From the NCBI RefSeq assembly GCF_000003855.2, contig NW_003101682.1, forward strand, positions 7,393,314-7,457,313: 64,000 bases of DNA, in the 5' to 3' direction. Shown here in pieces: positions 44,250 through 57,469 of this stretch; position 1 is the first letter of the stretch; the number at the start of each line of letters is the position of its first letter. The stretch comes from Blastomyces gilchristii SLH14081. Taxonomy: Eukaryota > Ascomycota > Eurotiomycetes > Onygenales > Ajellomycetaceae. The position numbers and the translations under genes were made by a program. The notes under the pieces were generated by a model. The model had not been told where the DNA came from, made no database searches, and saw only the letters and a list, made by a program, of their open reading frames with translations.

Positions 44250-46120
44250 CAGAAGTGATATAGAGTTGCAGATGCGTAGTTCTCATCAGTCAAGAGCTGC
44301 TGTCTCAGATAACACAGAGCTCAGAGTTTAGATTAGATAATTATAGCTGACTCATTTCACAAGATATTATCAGCTGCAGTTATAAGATCTCTTATTGAGA
44401 ATATCATCAATCTCTCACTCAAGTTCATTGTCTTCTTCTATGATCTCTGATGACTGTCAATTGAAAGTCAGTTAAGACGGAAACAGATCAGTAGTAGTGC
44501 AGTGAAGTAAGCTTGTATAGAAGATATTATAGATCTCTGATAATATGTTAAGATAGTAATTATAACTATCTAGAACTTCAATCACTTTATATTTAATATA
44601 ATGATAATTCAGTGTATGAGATGAGTGTGTGATTTGTATATTCTTAAGATTTAATCACATCAGATCTTCTATCTTATATTACTCAGTGAGATCTCAGTGA
44701 ACATTAGTTCAGTCTTCTTAATTCTGTTTAATATTTATTATGAAGACTTCTGTTCAGTTACAGATATTTCAGAGCTTTATCACTATATTATTAACAATCT
44801 GAATTGAACTGTGAGAGTTCAGTATGAAATATATAATCTCTAGAAGATTCAATATCTTCATGTGATATCTGTGTGTGAGAAAGAACAGACTTATATCTGT
44901 TGAAATGATATTTCAGTGATTGATAGTAACTTCAGTGTACAGAAGAAGATTATATCAATCATCTTATAAGTAATTACAGAACTTATAAAGATAATTCTTT
45001 ACAGTCTGAATTATCTGTTCTGATACATCATCAGTCTCAGAGTGATAGACAGTTGATAAATAGTGTGTAATCTTAAGAACTTGATAGATTCTTGTTCAGA
45101 GAGTACTTATGAATTAACAGTCTTAATTCAATACTATAGATCTTGATAATTTATATATCTGATAGAATAGACTCTGTAGAAAAGCTTCAGTGACTTATTC
45201 AGTATTTATCTTATTACAAGATTTCAATATTACACTCTTACTCAATCAGTTCATAATGATCAGAATATTTCTATAACTCTTACTCTCAGAGAGATTAATA
45301 GTAAAGTCAATTATTATATCTTATCAGATTCTATTAGAGATATTAAGTAGTTTCAGCAGATCTTTTCTACAATCTCTTTATAAGATGATGAAAGAATAAT
45401 AATTGCAGTTGCAGATGAAGTATCTGATGCTGTTTGATATCTCAGACTAATAGAATTCTCAAGAGATTATTTAATATAGTTATTCACAGTCTGAATAATC
45501 AGTCATGCACAAATCATATATCTCTTACATTATTCAGATGTGTAAGAGTTCAGAGTAAGAGACTCAGCATTATTTATAAAATTATAGAGTATTATTATCA
45601 TCAATTGAATATTCTGAGATGTCAGTTCTTATATATAGTTCTGAGAAAAATCAGAATACTTTTTATCATACTGCTTCAGTGAGTACTTAAAGAAGTTCAT
45701 CAGTTTAAGCTACTGTATGTCATAGTTCATCTAATATAAATTTGAGAGAAATTGAGATATTAGTAGCAGTTCTAATTGAAGAAGTATATATAGTATCATA
45801 AGCTGTTTCATCTTGATCAATTAATATCTTCAGATCTAAGAGCTGATGTTCTCAGTTCATTCAACAGATGTCTGTTATATTGAAACATATATCTTACTCT
45901 CATTATGAGAGAGCATCTGTCATCAAGTTCTAACTGCTAGAATGATAGTGTATTGTAAAATGAAAGTAGCTTAAGAACTCAGATCATTGCATCTGTCATT
46001 CAGTGAGTTTACAGATAGTAGTGAAGTACTTGAGATTTTTATAATCTGTGATTATCTCAAATTCAGAGATACTTTGAACTTCAGAGTCTCATCTTCTAGA
46101 CAGTGTATAATTGTAAGAAC
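44250..46120 (-). pseudogene. pol relic of element E, 3' part (integrase side)
   Basis: Collinear with element A from 36,150 to about 38,005. Stops in all frames. It ends exactly at the target site of element F and resumes at 51873 with TATCATAGATCTCATAATTG. Confidence 0.8.
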
Positions 46121-46125
46121 TTTCT

Positions 46126-46427
46126 TGTGACGGGCTGCGCCCGATCATTCATATAGACTATTCTGTTACACTTCACAGATTCCTACCGCTCCGATTCTCG
46201 GCCATTCTCAATCATCGATTCTCAGCCACTATGAACACGTATAAATGCATACACTTCAATTCTCAGCCATTCTCAATCACTAATTCTCAGCTGCTATGAA
46301 CATGTATAAATATTCACTTCAATCACTGATTCTTGTACTTTCTCTTTCTTTTCCTTCTTTAACATTTTTCACTTTATTATATAAGACTTATATATTATAC
46401 TGATCTATTCAGTGTAGGCCTCTTACA
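46126..46427 (+). repeat. 5' LTR of element F
   Basis: 302 bp, TGTGACGGGC...CTCTTACA. It retains CpG near its start (CTACCGCTCCGATTCTCGG), and includes a diverged tandem of the GATTCTCAG...AATC unit. Confidence 0.92.
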
Positions 46428-47005
46428 CTTAAAAAACATTCATTATCTTCTTATTAGAAATGATTATTCACATATCATCTTCTTATTAGAAATAATTATT
46501 CATTGAGAAGATATCTGAATGTATAACAATGTGTAAGAAAGAGAATCACAGTTAAGCAGACACTGAGTTCTCAGATAGAAGCTTGCTTATCAATCACTCT
46601 GACTCTGTAATAAGATCTTACAGAAGAATGTCAGTGAAAGACCTGAGAGTTCTGACACTCAGATATATAAGATATTCATACAATTACACTTCTTCAGATT
46701 TCATAGATATCACACATTCAATGAACAACATGTTTAATGACAATATAAGAGAACTCTTGAACATGAGTATAGAAGTGATATCACAGTGACTCTGAGCAAT
46801 GTTGAAATTATAACAGTAACAGATAGCAGACATGCACATGATTTAACAACTTCAATACAAAGAGATTTCATAATTAACTTAACAAAGAACTCATGTGATT
46901 TCAACATTTGCAGAATTAAATACAAAAGCACTGAAAAAACACTTAGATGCTTCTGTATATTTCAATACTTTTAATCTCACTCTCTACTCATCATGAAGAA
47001 TAGAA

Positions 47006-50000
47006 ATACTTGTGAAACTGAGTGTAGATAAAGATATCATCAGTTCATTAATTAATCAAGATTGATATATCAATGAATAATTGAAGAATTGCATGAAACA
47101 GAAGTTTTATTCATGAATAAAAGTATATAAATCAGTGTTGTGAACATCTGACAACATCATGAAACATCTTGATATTCTATTTCAAGATACTGCCATGTAA
47201 CAGAAAGTATTAAATTGATTACAGAGTGTCTGACAGAGAAATACTTCTCTTATAATATTCATCTCTGACTTTGACATCAAGATTCTAGAAGCAGATGATC
47301 AATCTTAAGAGAATTGAACAAAGATTAACATACTCAAGAAGACATTAACTTTCAAACTCTTACAGACTCTTGTGAGTGTAGACAAAGATCAGACTTATGA
47401 AGATTTCTATACACAACTCCGGATATTGAATGACTGTCTTATCAAGCTCAAGAGTATATAGAACAGTGACAGAAGATGTTATATCTCAGTCACTTATACA
47501 CTGATATTAATATCTACACTGAAGAATAATAATAATAATACAGATGTTATGAACTGAGTAAACTTAAATATCTACACTTAAGCAATAGTCTCTGCTATTT
47601 GAACAAGCTTCTGAGTTTCTGAGATCACTTCTGAAGAAGTTGCTGATCAATATCAATGTAAAGTATACATCAACTGTAACTGATCAGAACACATCACTTT
47701 CAACTACTAATTAATCTATGTGTCTTCACACTTAAGAGAAAGATTAGCATCTTCTCACTCAAGAGAAAGATCAGTGTCTTCTTATTCAAAGAATGAATCA
47801 GTGCCTGTCTATATCAATCACATTGCAGTGAAGAAAGATTCAGAAAATAACTATAAGAATACTCTGATGAAACAGAGAAAAGATTAGCTTCTGTTCAAAT
47901 TCACAAACAGAAGCTTGAAGAGATTGAATGATAATAATTTGAAGTGAAAATGATAATGAATGTGATTCTTGTATCTACTGTGATTGATAATATATATAAT
48001 ATGAAAGTCATGATAGACAGTGATCTATATTACTATACAATGATAAAATCTTCAGTTGTAAGATATTATAACCTTCAGTATATTCTCTTATCAAAATCCT
48101 GACTTCTTACAGAATTTGATGATTCAAAAGATATTTGCATCTGTTACATGATGAAACTAAATATAGATATTGAAGAATATCAATATGAAGATGTCTATAC
48201 ATATGAAGTTGATAATCTCAATTATAATCTTATGTTAGAACTTGCCTGGCTATCTGAACAAGGTATCTTATTGAATGCTTGAAACAGAAGCTTGATATTC
48301 TCTAACAATGATAGAATTCATGAAGATGATATTTATAAGACTATGAATCTTACACAGATCTCTGTCAACACTTATGAAATACTCTGAAAAAGAAGTTATC
48401 ATCACAACTGCTGACAAAATCACTGATAGCAGAATTATGTATCAATCTATTTCATCAGTCTGATTAATATCAAAAAGACTCTAGAAAAGTTATTCTGTGT
48501 TATAATAACAGATTCTTGTATAAAACTCTCTCAATAATATCATGAATATCTAGATGTCTTCTGACAAGATAATAATGTTACAAATCTACCTCTCTTATGA
48601 GGTTCAAGAGTGAATTACAGTATTAAGTTGAAAAAGAAGAATGATAAGAACTCTGAATTATTATAAGACTCTCTTTATAATATGTTCTGAGATAAACTTC
48701 TTCTTCTTTGAAAGACACTCAATAATCTGTTGAATAAAGAGTTTATATATATTAGTAACTCTTTCACTGCAGCCTCTATTCTCTTTGTAAAGAAACCAGA
48801 TAAAGAACTTCAATTCTGTGTGAATTATTGAGAATTGAATAGATTAATGAAGAAGAACTATTATTCTTTATCTCTTATCAATGAAACTCTAGCTCATATT
48901 AAACAAGCTCAATGATTTACAAAGTTAAATGTTATTATTGCATTTCATAAGATCTGTATCACTGAAGAAGATGAGTGACTTACAGTATTCTGAACATAAT
49001 ATAATCTCTTTGAATGAGTAGTCACATTCTTTGAACTGACTAACACTCTCAGTACATTTCAGAAGTATATTAACTGAGTACTCTGAGATTTTCTTGATGA
49101 ATTTGTATCTGTATATCTTGATAACATTCTCATCTTCACTGATAAGTTCAGAAAAGAATATCAAGAACATGTATAAAAGATATTACAATGACTACAGAAA
49201 GCAGGACTACTGATAGACATAGACAAGTATGATTTTGAGATTAAAAGTACAAAATATCTAGGCTTTATCATAGAAGCTGATAAGAGGATTTGAATGAATT
49301 CTGAGAAGATCTCTGCTATTCTTGAATGAAAGGTCTCATGCACTGTGAATAATGTATAAAGCTTTATCAGATTTACTAACTTTTATTAGTGATTTATATA
49401 AAACTTCTCAGATATCATGAGATCACTTACAGAACTCACTAAGAAGAACTTAGTATTTCAATAATTAGTAAATACTGAAGCTATATTTACACAGATAAAG
49501 AAGATGTTCATTAATATCTCTCTACTGATAATATTCAATTCTGATCATAAGACAGTTGTTAAAGCTGATTTCTCTGACTATATCACAGAAGAAGCTATAT
49601 TACAATATAATGATGAAGATGTCTTACAATTATACATCTTTATATCTAAGAAACTGAGTTCTGCTGAATGCAATTACAAGATCTATGATAGAAAACTTCT
49701 CATAATTATATACTGTCTAGAAGAATGAGACTCTGAACTCTGAAGTATCTCTGAATTTAAGATAATCACAGATTATAAGAATCTCAAATACTTCATAACT
49801 ATCTGTAAACTCACTGAATAACAGATATGATGATCTGAGTTTCTAAGCTACTTTCATTTTACAATACACTATCACTCTGACAGCCAGAACTCAATGACAG
49901 ATGCACTCTTGTAATGAGAACAAGATATACTGTTCAATGTGACAGACATGCACTGAATGAATCAAGAACATCAGCTTTTGAACTCAAAGATATTAGTTGA

Positions 50001-51420
50001 TTACAATGAGATCACTCATGATACTATACACACTTCTTCAATTAGACTTTAGAACACTCTCTCTTCAAACTGACACTAATATCTTCACTTCTTCTACACT
50101 GAATGAACTGTGACATACAGCAGCTCAGGCTGATGAACTTCTTCAAACTCTCACTGAAGCAGTATAATAAGATGTGTCTTGATTCTCTTCAGAATTATAT
50201 ATAAAGACTGACATCTCAGAATATTTAATAGATGACAGTAATACTCTGCAATTTCATGAATAATGCTGAGTCTCTTACTCTGAACTCTTACACACTCAGA
50301 TAATACAAGAGATGTATGACTTATGTATAACTGATTATTCAGGCTGTGAATAACTGTATAGAATAATCTCTCAAGAGTTCTACTGATCTAAGATATTAAA
50401 CAGCATCAGATGCTTTATCTGAAACTGTAACTACTGTTCTTTCATTATCTTATAAAAGAACTGTAGAAAAGATCTACTGAAATCACTTAATATCTCTGAT
50501 AGAATCTGATGAGATGTAGTAATTGACTTTGCTGTTAATCTATCTAAGAGTAAGAGTTATAAGAATATTCTGATCATTGTTGACTGACTAAGTAAAGATG
50601 TAATATTGAAATCTTGTGATAAGATGAATACTGAACAAGTCACTGAAGCCTTCTTACAGAGTTCATTTTATTAAATATATGAGTTGCTGAAATCTATTGT
50701 ATTAGACTGAGACTGTCAATTTATAAGTACTCTCTGAATAAGAATCTGTCAAGTTCTTAAGATTATATATTATTTATTAACTGTCTATTACTCTGAGACT
50801 GATGATGCATTAGAATGAATAATTCAGACTGTGAAGAATTATCTTTATAAGTTCTGCAATCACTTATAAGATGATTGACATAATCTTCTCCTATATATAG
50901 AGATTACTATTAATGATTGAGATACTATTTTAACAGATGTAAGTCTGTTCTTTCTTACATATGAATATCATATAAAAGTATTGAATCTTCTAGAGATTAC
51001 ACAGTTCACACTGAACCTCTGCAGTTTAATTCAGATCACTGATAATATAGTAATAAAGCTTTGAGATGCTTGTGACTGAGCAGAAGTCTTCATGATAAGC
51101 ACTAAATAAGATTAAGAGAATCAAGTCAAGATCTGATGAGATTCTGCAGAACAGTATAAGATAAAAGATCTTGTATAATTGAATCTCAAGAATATATAAA
51201 TCACATACTTATTTCATACATTGAATTATCATCATGTGAAATACACAGTGATAGAAGTTCTAGACAGTCATAACTATTGTCTTAATACTTCATCAGAGAT
51301 TCATAATGTGTTTTATACAAGTCTACTTCATTACACTGTCACTAACTTATTTTCTTCACAACTGACTTCTGACTGACAGCTGCCAGGAATCATAGAAGAA
51401 GATAATAAACTTAAGTAATA
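47006..51420 (+). pseudogene. gag-pol relic of element F
   Basis: gag would start at 47006, where ATG is now ATA. A zinc-knuckle relic is near 47,650-47,710. Protease lies about 47,950-48,290 (M-I-D-S-D where D-S-G is expected, a G-to-D change from GGN to GAN). Reverse transcriptase has Y-L-D-N at 49114-49125. RNase H (VKADFSDYITEEAILQ and KKLSSAECNYKIYDRKLL) is at about 49,555-49,710. Integrase is about 50,500-51,000 and the VFHVSLL-like tail at about 51,300. Numerous TGA/TAG replace Trp codons. Confidence 0.88.
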
Positions 51421-51565
51421 AATTGAAGATATTCTCAATGAGAGATCTCACAGCTGTGACTGATAATATCTTATAAAATGAGTCAGCTACAATTATCTGA
51501 CCTGGACTCTGAGTTCTGTGTTATCTGAGACCGCGGCTCTTGACTGATGAGAAGAGAGAGGCTAA

Positions 51566-51867
51566 TATAACAGACTGTGTCTGATCATTTATATAGACTA
51601 TTCTGTTAGACTTCACAGATTTCTACTGCTCTGATTCTCGGTTATTCTCAATCACTGATTCTCAGTCACTACAAATGTGTATAAACACATATGCTCTGAT
51701 TCTCAGTTATTCTTGATTACCAATTCTCAGCTGCTATAATCATGTATAAATATTCACTTTAATTGCTGATTCTCATACTTTCTCTTTCTTTTTCTTCTTT
51801 AATGTTTTTCACTTTGTTATATAAGACCTATATATTATACTGATCTATTCGGCGTAGACCTCTTACA
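51566..51867 (+). repeat. 3' LTR of element F
   Basis: 302 bp, TATAACAGAC...CTCTTACA, same length as the 5' LTR; nearly all differences are transitions. Confidence 0.92.
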
Positions 51868-51872
51868 TTTCT

Positions 51873-54515
51873 TATCATAGATCTCATAATTGTATTCAGC
51901 AGGACTTAGTTTCTTAGATATAAAGACATATAATTATAAGATATCTTTATCATTATATTATAATATAGCTTCTTCTATGATATAGTCAGAGAAATCAGCT
52001 TTAACAACTATCTCATAATCAGAATCAAATATTATCAGTAGAGAGATATTAATGAATATCTTCTTCATCTATATAAATGCAGCTTCAGTGTTTACTGATC
52101 ATTGAAATACTGAGTCTTTCTTAGTGAGTTCTGTAAGTAGTCTCATAATATCTGAGAAGTTCTGTATAAATCATCAATAGAAGTTAACAAATTCAATGAA
52201 GCTTTGTACATCTTTCACAGTGTACAGAGCCTCTCATTCAAGAATAGCAGAGATCTTCTCAGAATTCATTTGAACTCTCTTATCAGCTTTGATGATAAAG
52301 TCTAGATATTTTATACTTTTAATCTCAAAATCATACTTATCTATGTCTATCAATAGTTCTGCTTCTCATAGTTATTGTAATATCTTTTATACATATTCTT
52401 GATATTCTTTCTTAAACTCATCAGTGAAGATGAGAATATTATCAAGATATACAGATGCAAATTCATCAAGGAAATCTCAGAGTGCTCAGTTAATATACTT
52501 CTGAAATATACTGAGAATGTTAGTCAGTTCAAAGAGTGTGACTACTCATTCAAAGAGATTATATTGTGTTCAGAATACTGTAAGTCACTCATCTTCTTCA
52601 GTGATACAGATCTTATGAAATGCAGTAATGATATTTAACTTTGTAAATTATTAAGCTTGTTCAATACAAGCTAGAGTTTTATTGATAAGAGATAAAGAAT
52701 AACAGTTCTTCTTTATTAATCTGTTCAGTTCTTGATAGTTTATACAGAATCAGAGTTCTTCACCTGATTTCTTTACAAAGAGAATAGAAACTGCAGTGGA
52801 AGAGTTACTAATATATATGAATTCTTTATTCAACAGATCATTGAGTGTCTTTTAAAAAAGAAGAAGTTCATCTCAGAATATATTATAAAGAAGGTCTTAT
52901 AATAATTCAGAGTCTTTATCATTCTTCTTTTCTAACTTGATACTGTGATTCACTTCTGAGTCTTGTAAGAGAGATATGTTTGTAATATTATCTTATCAGA
53001 AGACATCTAGATATTCATGATATTATTGAGAGAGTTTTATATAAGAATCTGTTATTATGACATGAGATAACTTTTCTAGAGTCTTTTTGATATTAGTCAG
53101 ACTAATGAAGTAGATTACTATATAATTCTGCTATCAGTGATCTTGTTAGTGATTCTGTCAGCAACTTCTTTTTTAAAGTATTTTATATGTATTGACAGAG
53201 ATCTGTGTCAGATTCATTATTTTGTAAATGTCATCTTCATAAATTCTATTATTATTAGAGAATATTAAGCTTCTGTTCTGAGCATTCAGTAAGATATCTT
53301 ATTCAGATAGTCAGATAAGTTCTAATATAAGATTATAATTGAGATTATCAACTTCATATGCATAGACATCTTCATGTTAATGTTCTCTAATATCTATGTT
53401 TAGTTTCATCATATAACAGATGCAAATGTTCTTTGAACTGTTAAATTCTGTAAGAAGTTAGAGTTTTAATAAGAGAATACACTGAAGGTTATAACATCTT
53501 ACAACTGAAGATTTAATTATTACATAATAGCATAGATCACTGTCTATTATGACTTTCATATTATACATGTTATCTATTACAGTAGATATAAGAATTGTAT
53601 TCATTGTCATTTTCTCTTCAAATTATTGTCATTCAATCTCTTCAAGCTTCTGCTGATGAATTTGAACAGAAGCTAATCTTTTCCCTGTTTCATCAGAACA
53701 TTCTTATAGTTATCTTCTGAATCTTTCTCTAATGTAATATGATTGATATGAACTGCTGACATTGATCTTTCTTTTGAATGAGAAGGTATATAGACTGATC
53801 AGCAGTTGAAAGTAATATGTTCTGATCAGTTACAGTTGATACACACTTCTCATTGATGTTGATCAGTGACTTCTTCAGAGATGATCTCAGAAACTCAGAA
53901 GCCTGTTTAAATGATGAAGACTCTTGCTTATGTGTAGACATTTAAGTCTACTCAGTTCATAGCATCTGCATCATTATTGTTATTTCTCAGCACAGATGTA
54001 TAAGTGACTGAGTTATATCTCAGTACAGGTGTATAAGTGTAACATCTTCTATCACTGTTCTGTATACTCTTGAGCTTGATGAGACAGTCATTCAATGTCT
54101 GAAGTTGTGCATAGAAATCTTCATAAGTCTGATCTTTGTCTATACTTATGAGAGTCTGTAAGAGTTCAAAAGTTAATGTCTTTTTGAGTATACTAATCTT
54201 CATTCAATTCTTTCAAGATTGATTATCTGCTTCTAGAATCTTGATGTCAAAGTTAGAGATGAATACTGTGAGAGAAGTGTTTCTCTGTCAAGCACTCTGT
54301 AATCAATCTAATGCTTTCTATTGCATAGCAGTGTCTCAGAACAGAATATCAAGATATTTGATAATATTATCAGACATTCACAATACTGATTCACATGCTT
54401 TCATTCATGAATAAAACTTCTGTTTCACACAATTCTTTAATTATTCATTGATATATCAATCTTGATTAATTAATAAATCAATGACATCTTCATCTACACT
54501 CAGTTTCACAAGCAT
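51873..54515 (-). pseudogene. gag and 5' pol relic of element E
   Basis: Collinear with element A from about 38,020 to 40,638. gag starts at ATG 54515-54513. A readable gag part is at 53,952-54,203 (MKISILKKTLTFELLQTLIS), and reverse transcriptase around the Y-L-D-N-I-L site is near 52,435-52,452. Stops in every frame. Confidence 0.8.
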
Positions 54516-54707
54516 TTTCATTCTTCATGATAAGTAGAGAGTGAGATCAGAAGTATTAAAATATGTGAAAGCATCTAAGTATTCTTTCAGTGCTTTTATA
54601 TTCAATTCTGTCAGTATTGAAATTGTCTGTGCAGAGGTTTCTTATTGAGATAATTGTTGAATTTCTTCATATTAATGTTGTTGAGTTGCATGCATATCAG
54701 CTATTTA

Positions 54708-55212
54708 TAGACTGGCCGCCGAAACTATGAATTTCACATTTGATTTCATTTGATCTGATCTCATACATTTCTTAGCGTGAATCCCGCTGAGACTAGTCAT
54801 TAAAAAAACATGCAAAGTGACTATATATGAGATCTTAAAATGAAATCATGACTTGAAAAAAATGAGAAAGTGATCTCATTTGATTCTCTTTAGTCCCATT
54901 CTTGATATAAAGTTACTATTTTTAGACATTTTAAGGTTTTTTTAGACTATTTTTAATTTTTTAAAAAGTAACACTTTTTGATAACACTCAAATGAGATTT
55001 AAAGTCATTTAAAGCAATAAAAATAATTTAAATTGAGAAGTGAAAATCATGGTCTCATTTGAAAAATGTGACAAGAGTAGACAGTAAGTCTCACTGAGAC
55101 AGTATGAAACTACTATGTAATGTTAAAACCATGTAATGGGATTGGTCGAATTGATAATGAGACTATCAAAAAATCTGGTTCTGGTCTCAGACACGGTTAC
55201 ACGGTCAGTCTA
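54708..55212. mobile_element. hAT-like MITE, copy 1, 505 bp
   Basis: Begins TAGACTGGCCGCCGAAAC and ends GTTACACGGTCAGTCTA, so the termini are inverted (TAGACTGrCCG). A perfect 8-bp duplication GCTATTTA flanks it (54700-54707 and 55213-55220), which points to the hAT superfamily. It interrupts the leader of element E. There is no transposase. It is the same length as copy 2 at 62,643. Confidence 0.92.
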
Positions 55213-55593
55213 GCTATTTATTATTATTGTAATTTCAATATTACTCAGAGTCACTGTGACACTGTATCTATACTCATATTCAAGAGTTCTCTCATACTAT
55301 CATTAGACATGATTATATCAATCATTAGATATGTAATTATATAAATATCTTATACATCTGAGTGTCAAAACTCTCAGATCTTTCACTGATATTCTCTTTA
55401 TAAAATCTTATTACAGAGTCAGAGTGACTGATGAGCAAGCTTCTATCTGAGAACTCAGTATTCACTTAACTGTGTTTCTCTTTCTTACATGTTGTTACAT
55501 GTTCAGATATCTTCTTAATGAATAATCATTTCTAATGAGAAGATAATACATGAATAATCATTTTTAATAAGAAGATGATGAACATTTTTCAAA

Positions 55594-55874
55594 TGTAAGA
55601 GGCCTACACTGAATAGATCAGTATAATATATATAGGTCTTATATAACAAAGTGAAAAATGTTAGAGAAGAAAAGAAAGAGAAAGTGTGAGAATCAGTGAT
55701 CAGAGTAAATATTTATACATGTATATAGTGATGTACGCAGTGAAGCTTCGGGGCGGAAGAATAGGAATTTCTGTAGGTTTTCAGCTGAGAATCAGTGACC
55801 GAGAATCAGAACAGTAGAAATCTGTGAAGTGTAATAAAATAGTCTATATAATTAATCAGGCGCAGCCCGTTATA
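55594..55874 (-). repeat. 5' LTR of element E
   Basis: 281 bp; plus-strand start TGTAAGAGGCCTACACTGAA, end GCGCAGCCCGTTATA (CACA changed to TATA). It carries the CTTCGGGGCGGAAGAATAGG segment with CpG kept. Confidence 0.9.
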
Positions 55875-56607
55875 AATAGTAATAGAAGATATTACATCTC
55901 AGCTACTTATACATCTGTACTAAAGAATAATAATAATACAGATGTTATGAATTAAGTAGACTTAAATATCTATGTATAAGTAAGATTTTTCATTATCTGA
56001 ACAGGCTTCTGAGTCTCTGAAATCACTTCTGAAGAAGTCACTGATTAATATTAATAAAAAGTATGTATTAACTGTAACTAATCAGAATATATTACTTTCA
56101 ACTGCTAATCAGTCTATGTATCTTCTTACTTAAAGAATAAATCAGTATCTGTCTGCATCAATCACATTACATTAGAGAAAGATTTAAAAAATAATTATGA
56201 GAATATCTCAGTGAAACAGAGAAAAGATTAGCTTTTGTTTAAATTTATAAGCAGAAGCTTGAAGAGATCAGATGATAATAATTTAAAGAGAAAATAATAA
56301 TAAATATGATTTTTATATCTACTATAATAGATAATATATATAATATAAAAGTCATGATAAACAGTAATCTATACTATTATACAATAATTAAATCTTCAGT
56401 TATAAGATATTATAATCTTCAGTGTATTCTCTTATTAAAACTCTAACTTCTTACAGAATTCAATGATTCAAAAGATGTTTACACTCATTATATAATAAAA
56501 CTGAATATAGATGTCAGAGAATATCAATATGAAGATACTTATACATATAAAGTTAATAATCTTGACTATAATTTTATACTAGAACTTGTCTGACTATCTG
56601 AATAAGA
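55875..56607 (+). pseudogene. gag-protease relic of element C, second part
   Basis: Resumes with AATAG plus gag sequence matching element F from about 47,460 on, through the zinc-knuckle relic and protease to the DLPWL-like region at the target site of element I. It ends in the duplicated TAAGA. Confidence 0.78.
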
Positions 56608-56900
56608 TGTAGCAGGCTGCGCCCGATCATTATATAGACTATTTCTTTACACTTCATAGATTCCGCTGAAAGCTTCGATTCTCAGTCATTCTCAATCATC
56701 AATTCTCAGTTAAAAAACTCATGAAATTTCTATTCTTTCACTCTGAAGCTTCACTATGTATACACTGTGTACATGTATGAATATTCACTCTGATTACTAA
56801 TTCTCATACTTTCTCTTTCTTTTCCTTCTTTAATATTTTTCACTTTGTTATATAAGATCTATAAATATTATACTGATCTATTCAGTGTAGATCTCTTACA
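56608..56900 (+). repeat. 5' LTR of element I
   Basis: 293 bp, TGTAGCAGGCTGCGCCCGAT...CTCTTACA. The TGTAGCAGG start differs from TGTGACRGG of the others. Confidence 0.9.
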
Positions 56901-57469
56901 CTTGAAAAATATTCATTATCTTTTTATTAGAAATGATTATTTATCAAGAAGATATCTGAATGTGTAATAATGTGTAAGAAATAGAGAAACAATTAAACAG
57001 TTAAGTAAATACTGAGTTCTCAGATAGAAGCTTTCTCATCAGTCACTCTGACTCTATAACAAGATCTTACAAAGAGAACAAGATTTTATAAAGAGAATAT
57101 CAGTGAAAGACCTGAGAGTTCTGACACAGATATATAAGATATTCATATAATTACACACATTCAATGAACAATACAGCCATGTCTACTGATAATATGAGAG
57201 AACTCTCAAACATGACTATAGATACAGTGCTACAGTGACTCTGAGTAATATTGAAATTATAACAGCAATAGATAGCTAATATGCATATAACTCAATAACA
57301 TTAATATAAAGAGATTCAGTGATTATCTCAATAAGAAATCTCTGCACAGACAATCTTAATACTAATAGAATCAAATATAAATATAATATAAACACTGAAA
57401 AAATACTTAGATACTCTTATATATTTCAATACTTCTGATCTCACTCTCTACTCATCATGAAGATTGAAA

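Larger units (their letters stand above)
46126..51867 (+). mobile_element. Ty3/Gypsy element F, full length, nested in E
   Basis: 5,742 bp, LTRs of 302 bp each, perfect 5-bp duplication TTTCT at 46121-46125 and 51868-51872. It is one of the youngest insertions in the stack because it sits inside E, which sits inside C. The 5' LTR keeps a GC-rich terminus TGTGACGGGCTGCGCCCGAT; the 3' LTR has the changed form TATAACAGACTGTGTCTGAT. Confidence 0.95.
43954..55874 (-). mobile_element. Ty3/Gypsy element E, nested in C and itself interrupted twice
   Basis: Two 281-bp LTRs at both ends and a perfect 5-bp duplication AATAG (43949-43953 and 55875-55879). Removing element F with its duplication (5,747 bp) and the hAT-like MITE with its duplication (513 bp) leaves 5,661 bp, the normal size of the family. 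It lies in opposite orientation to its host C. The coding part is split by element F within the RNase H to integrase region. Confidence 0.9.
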
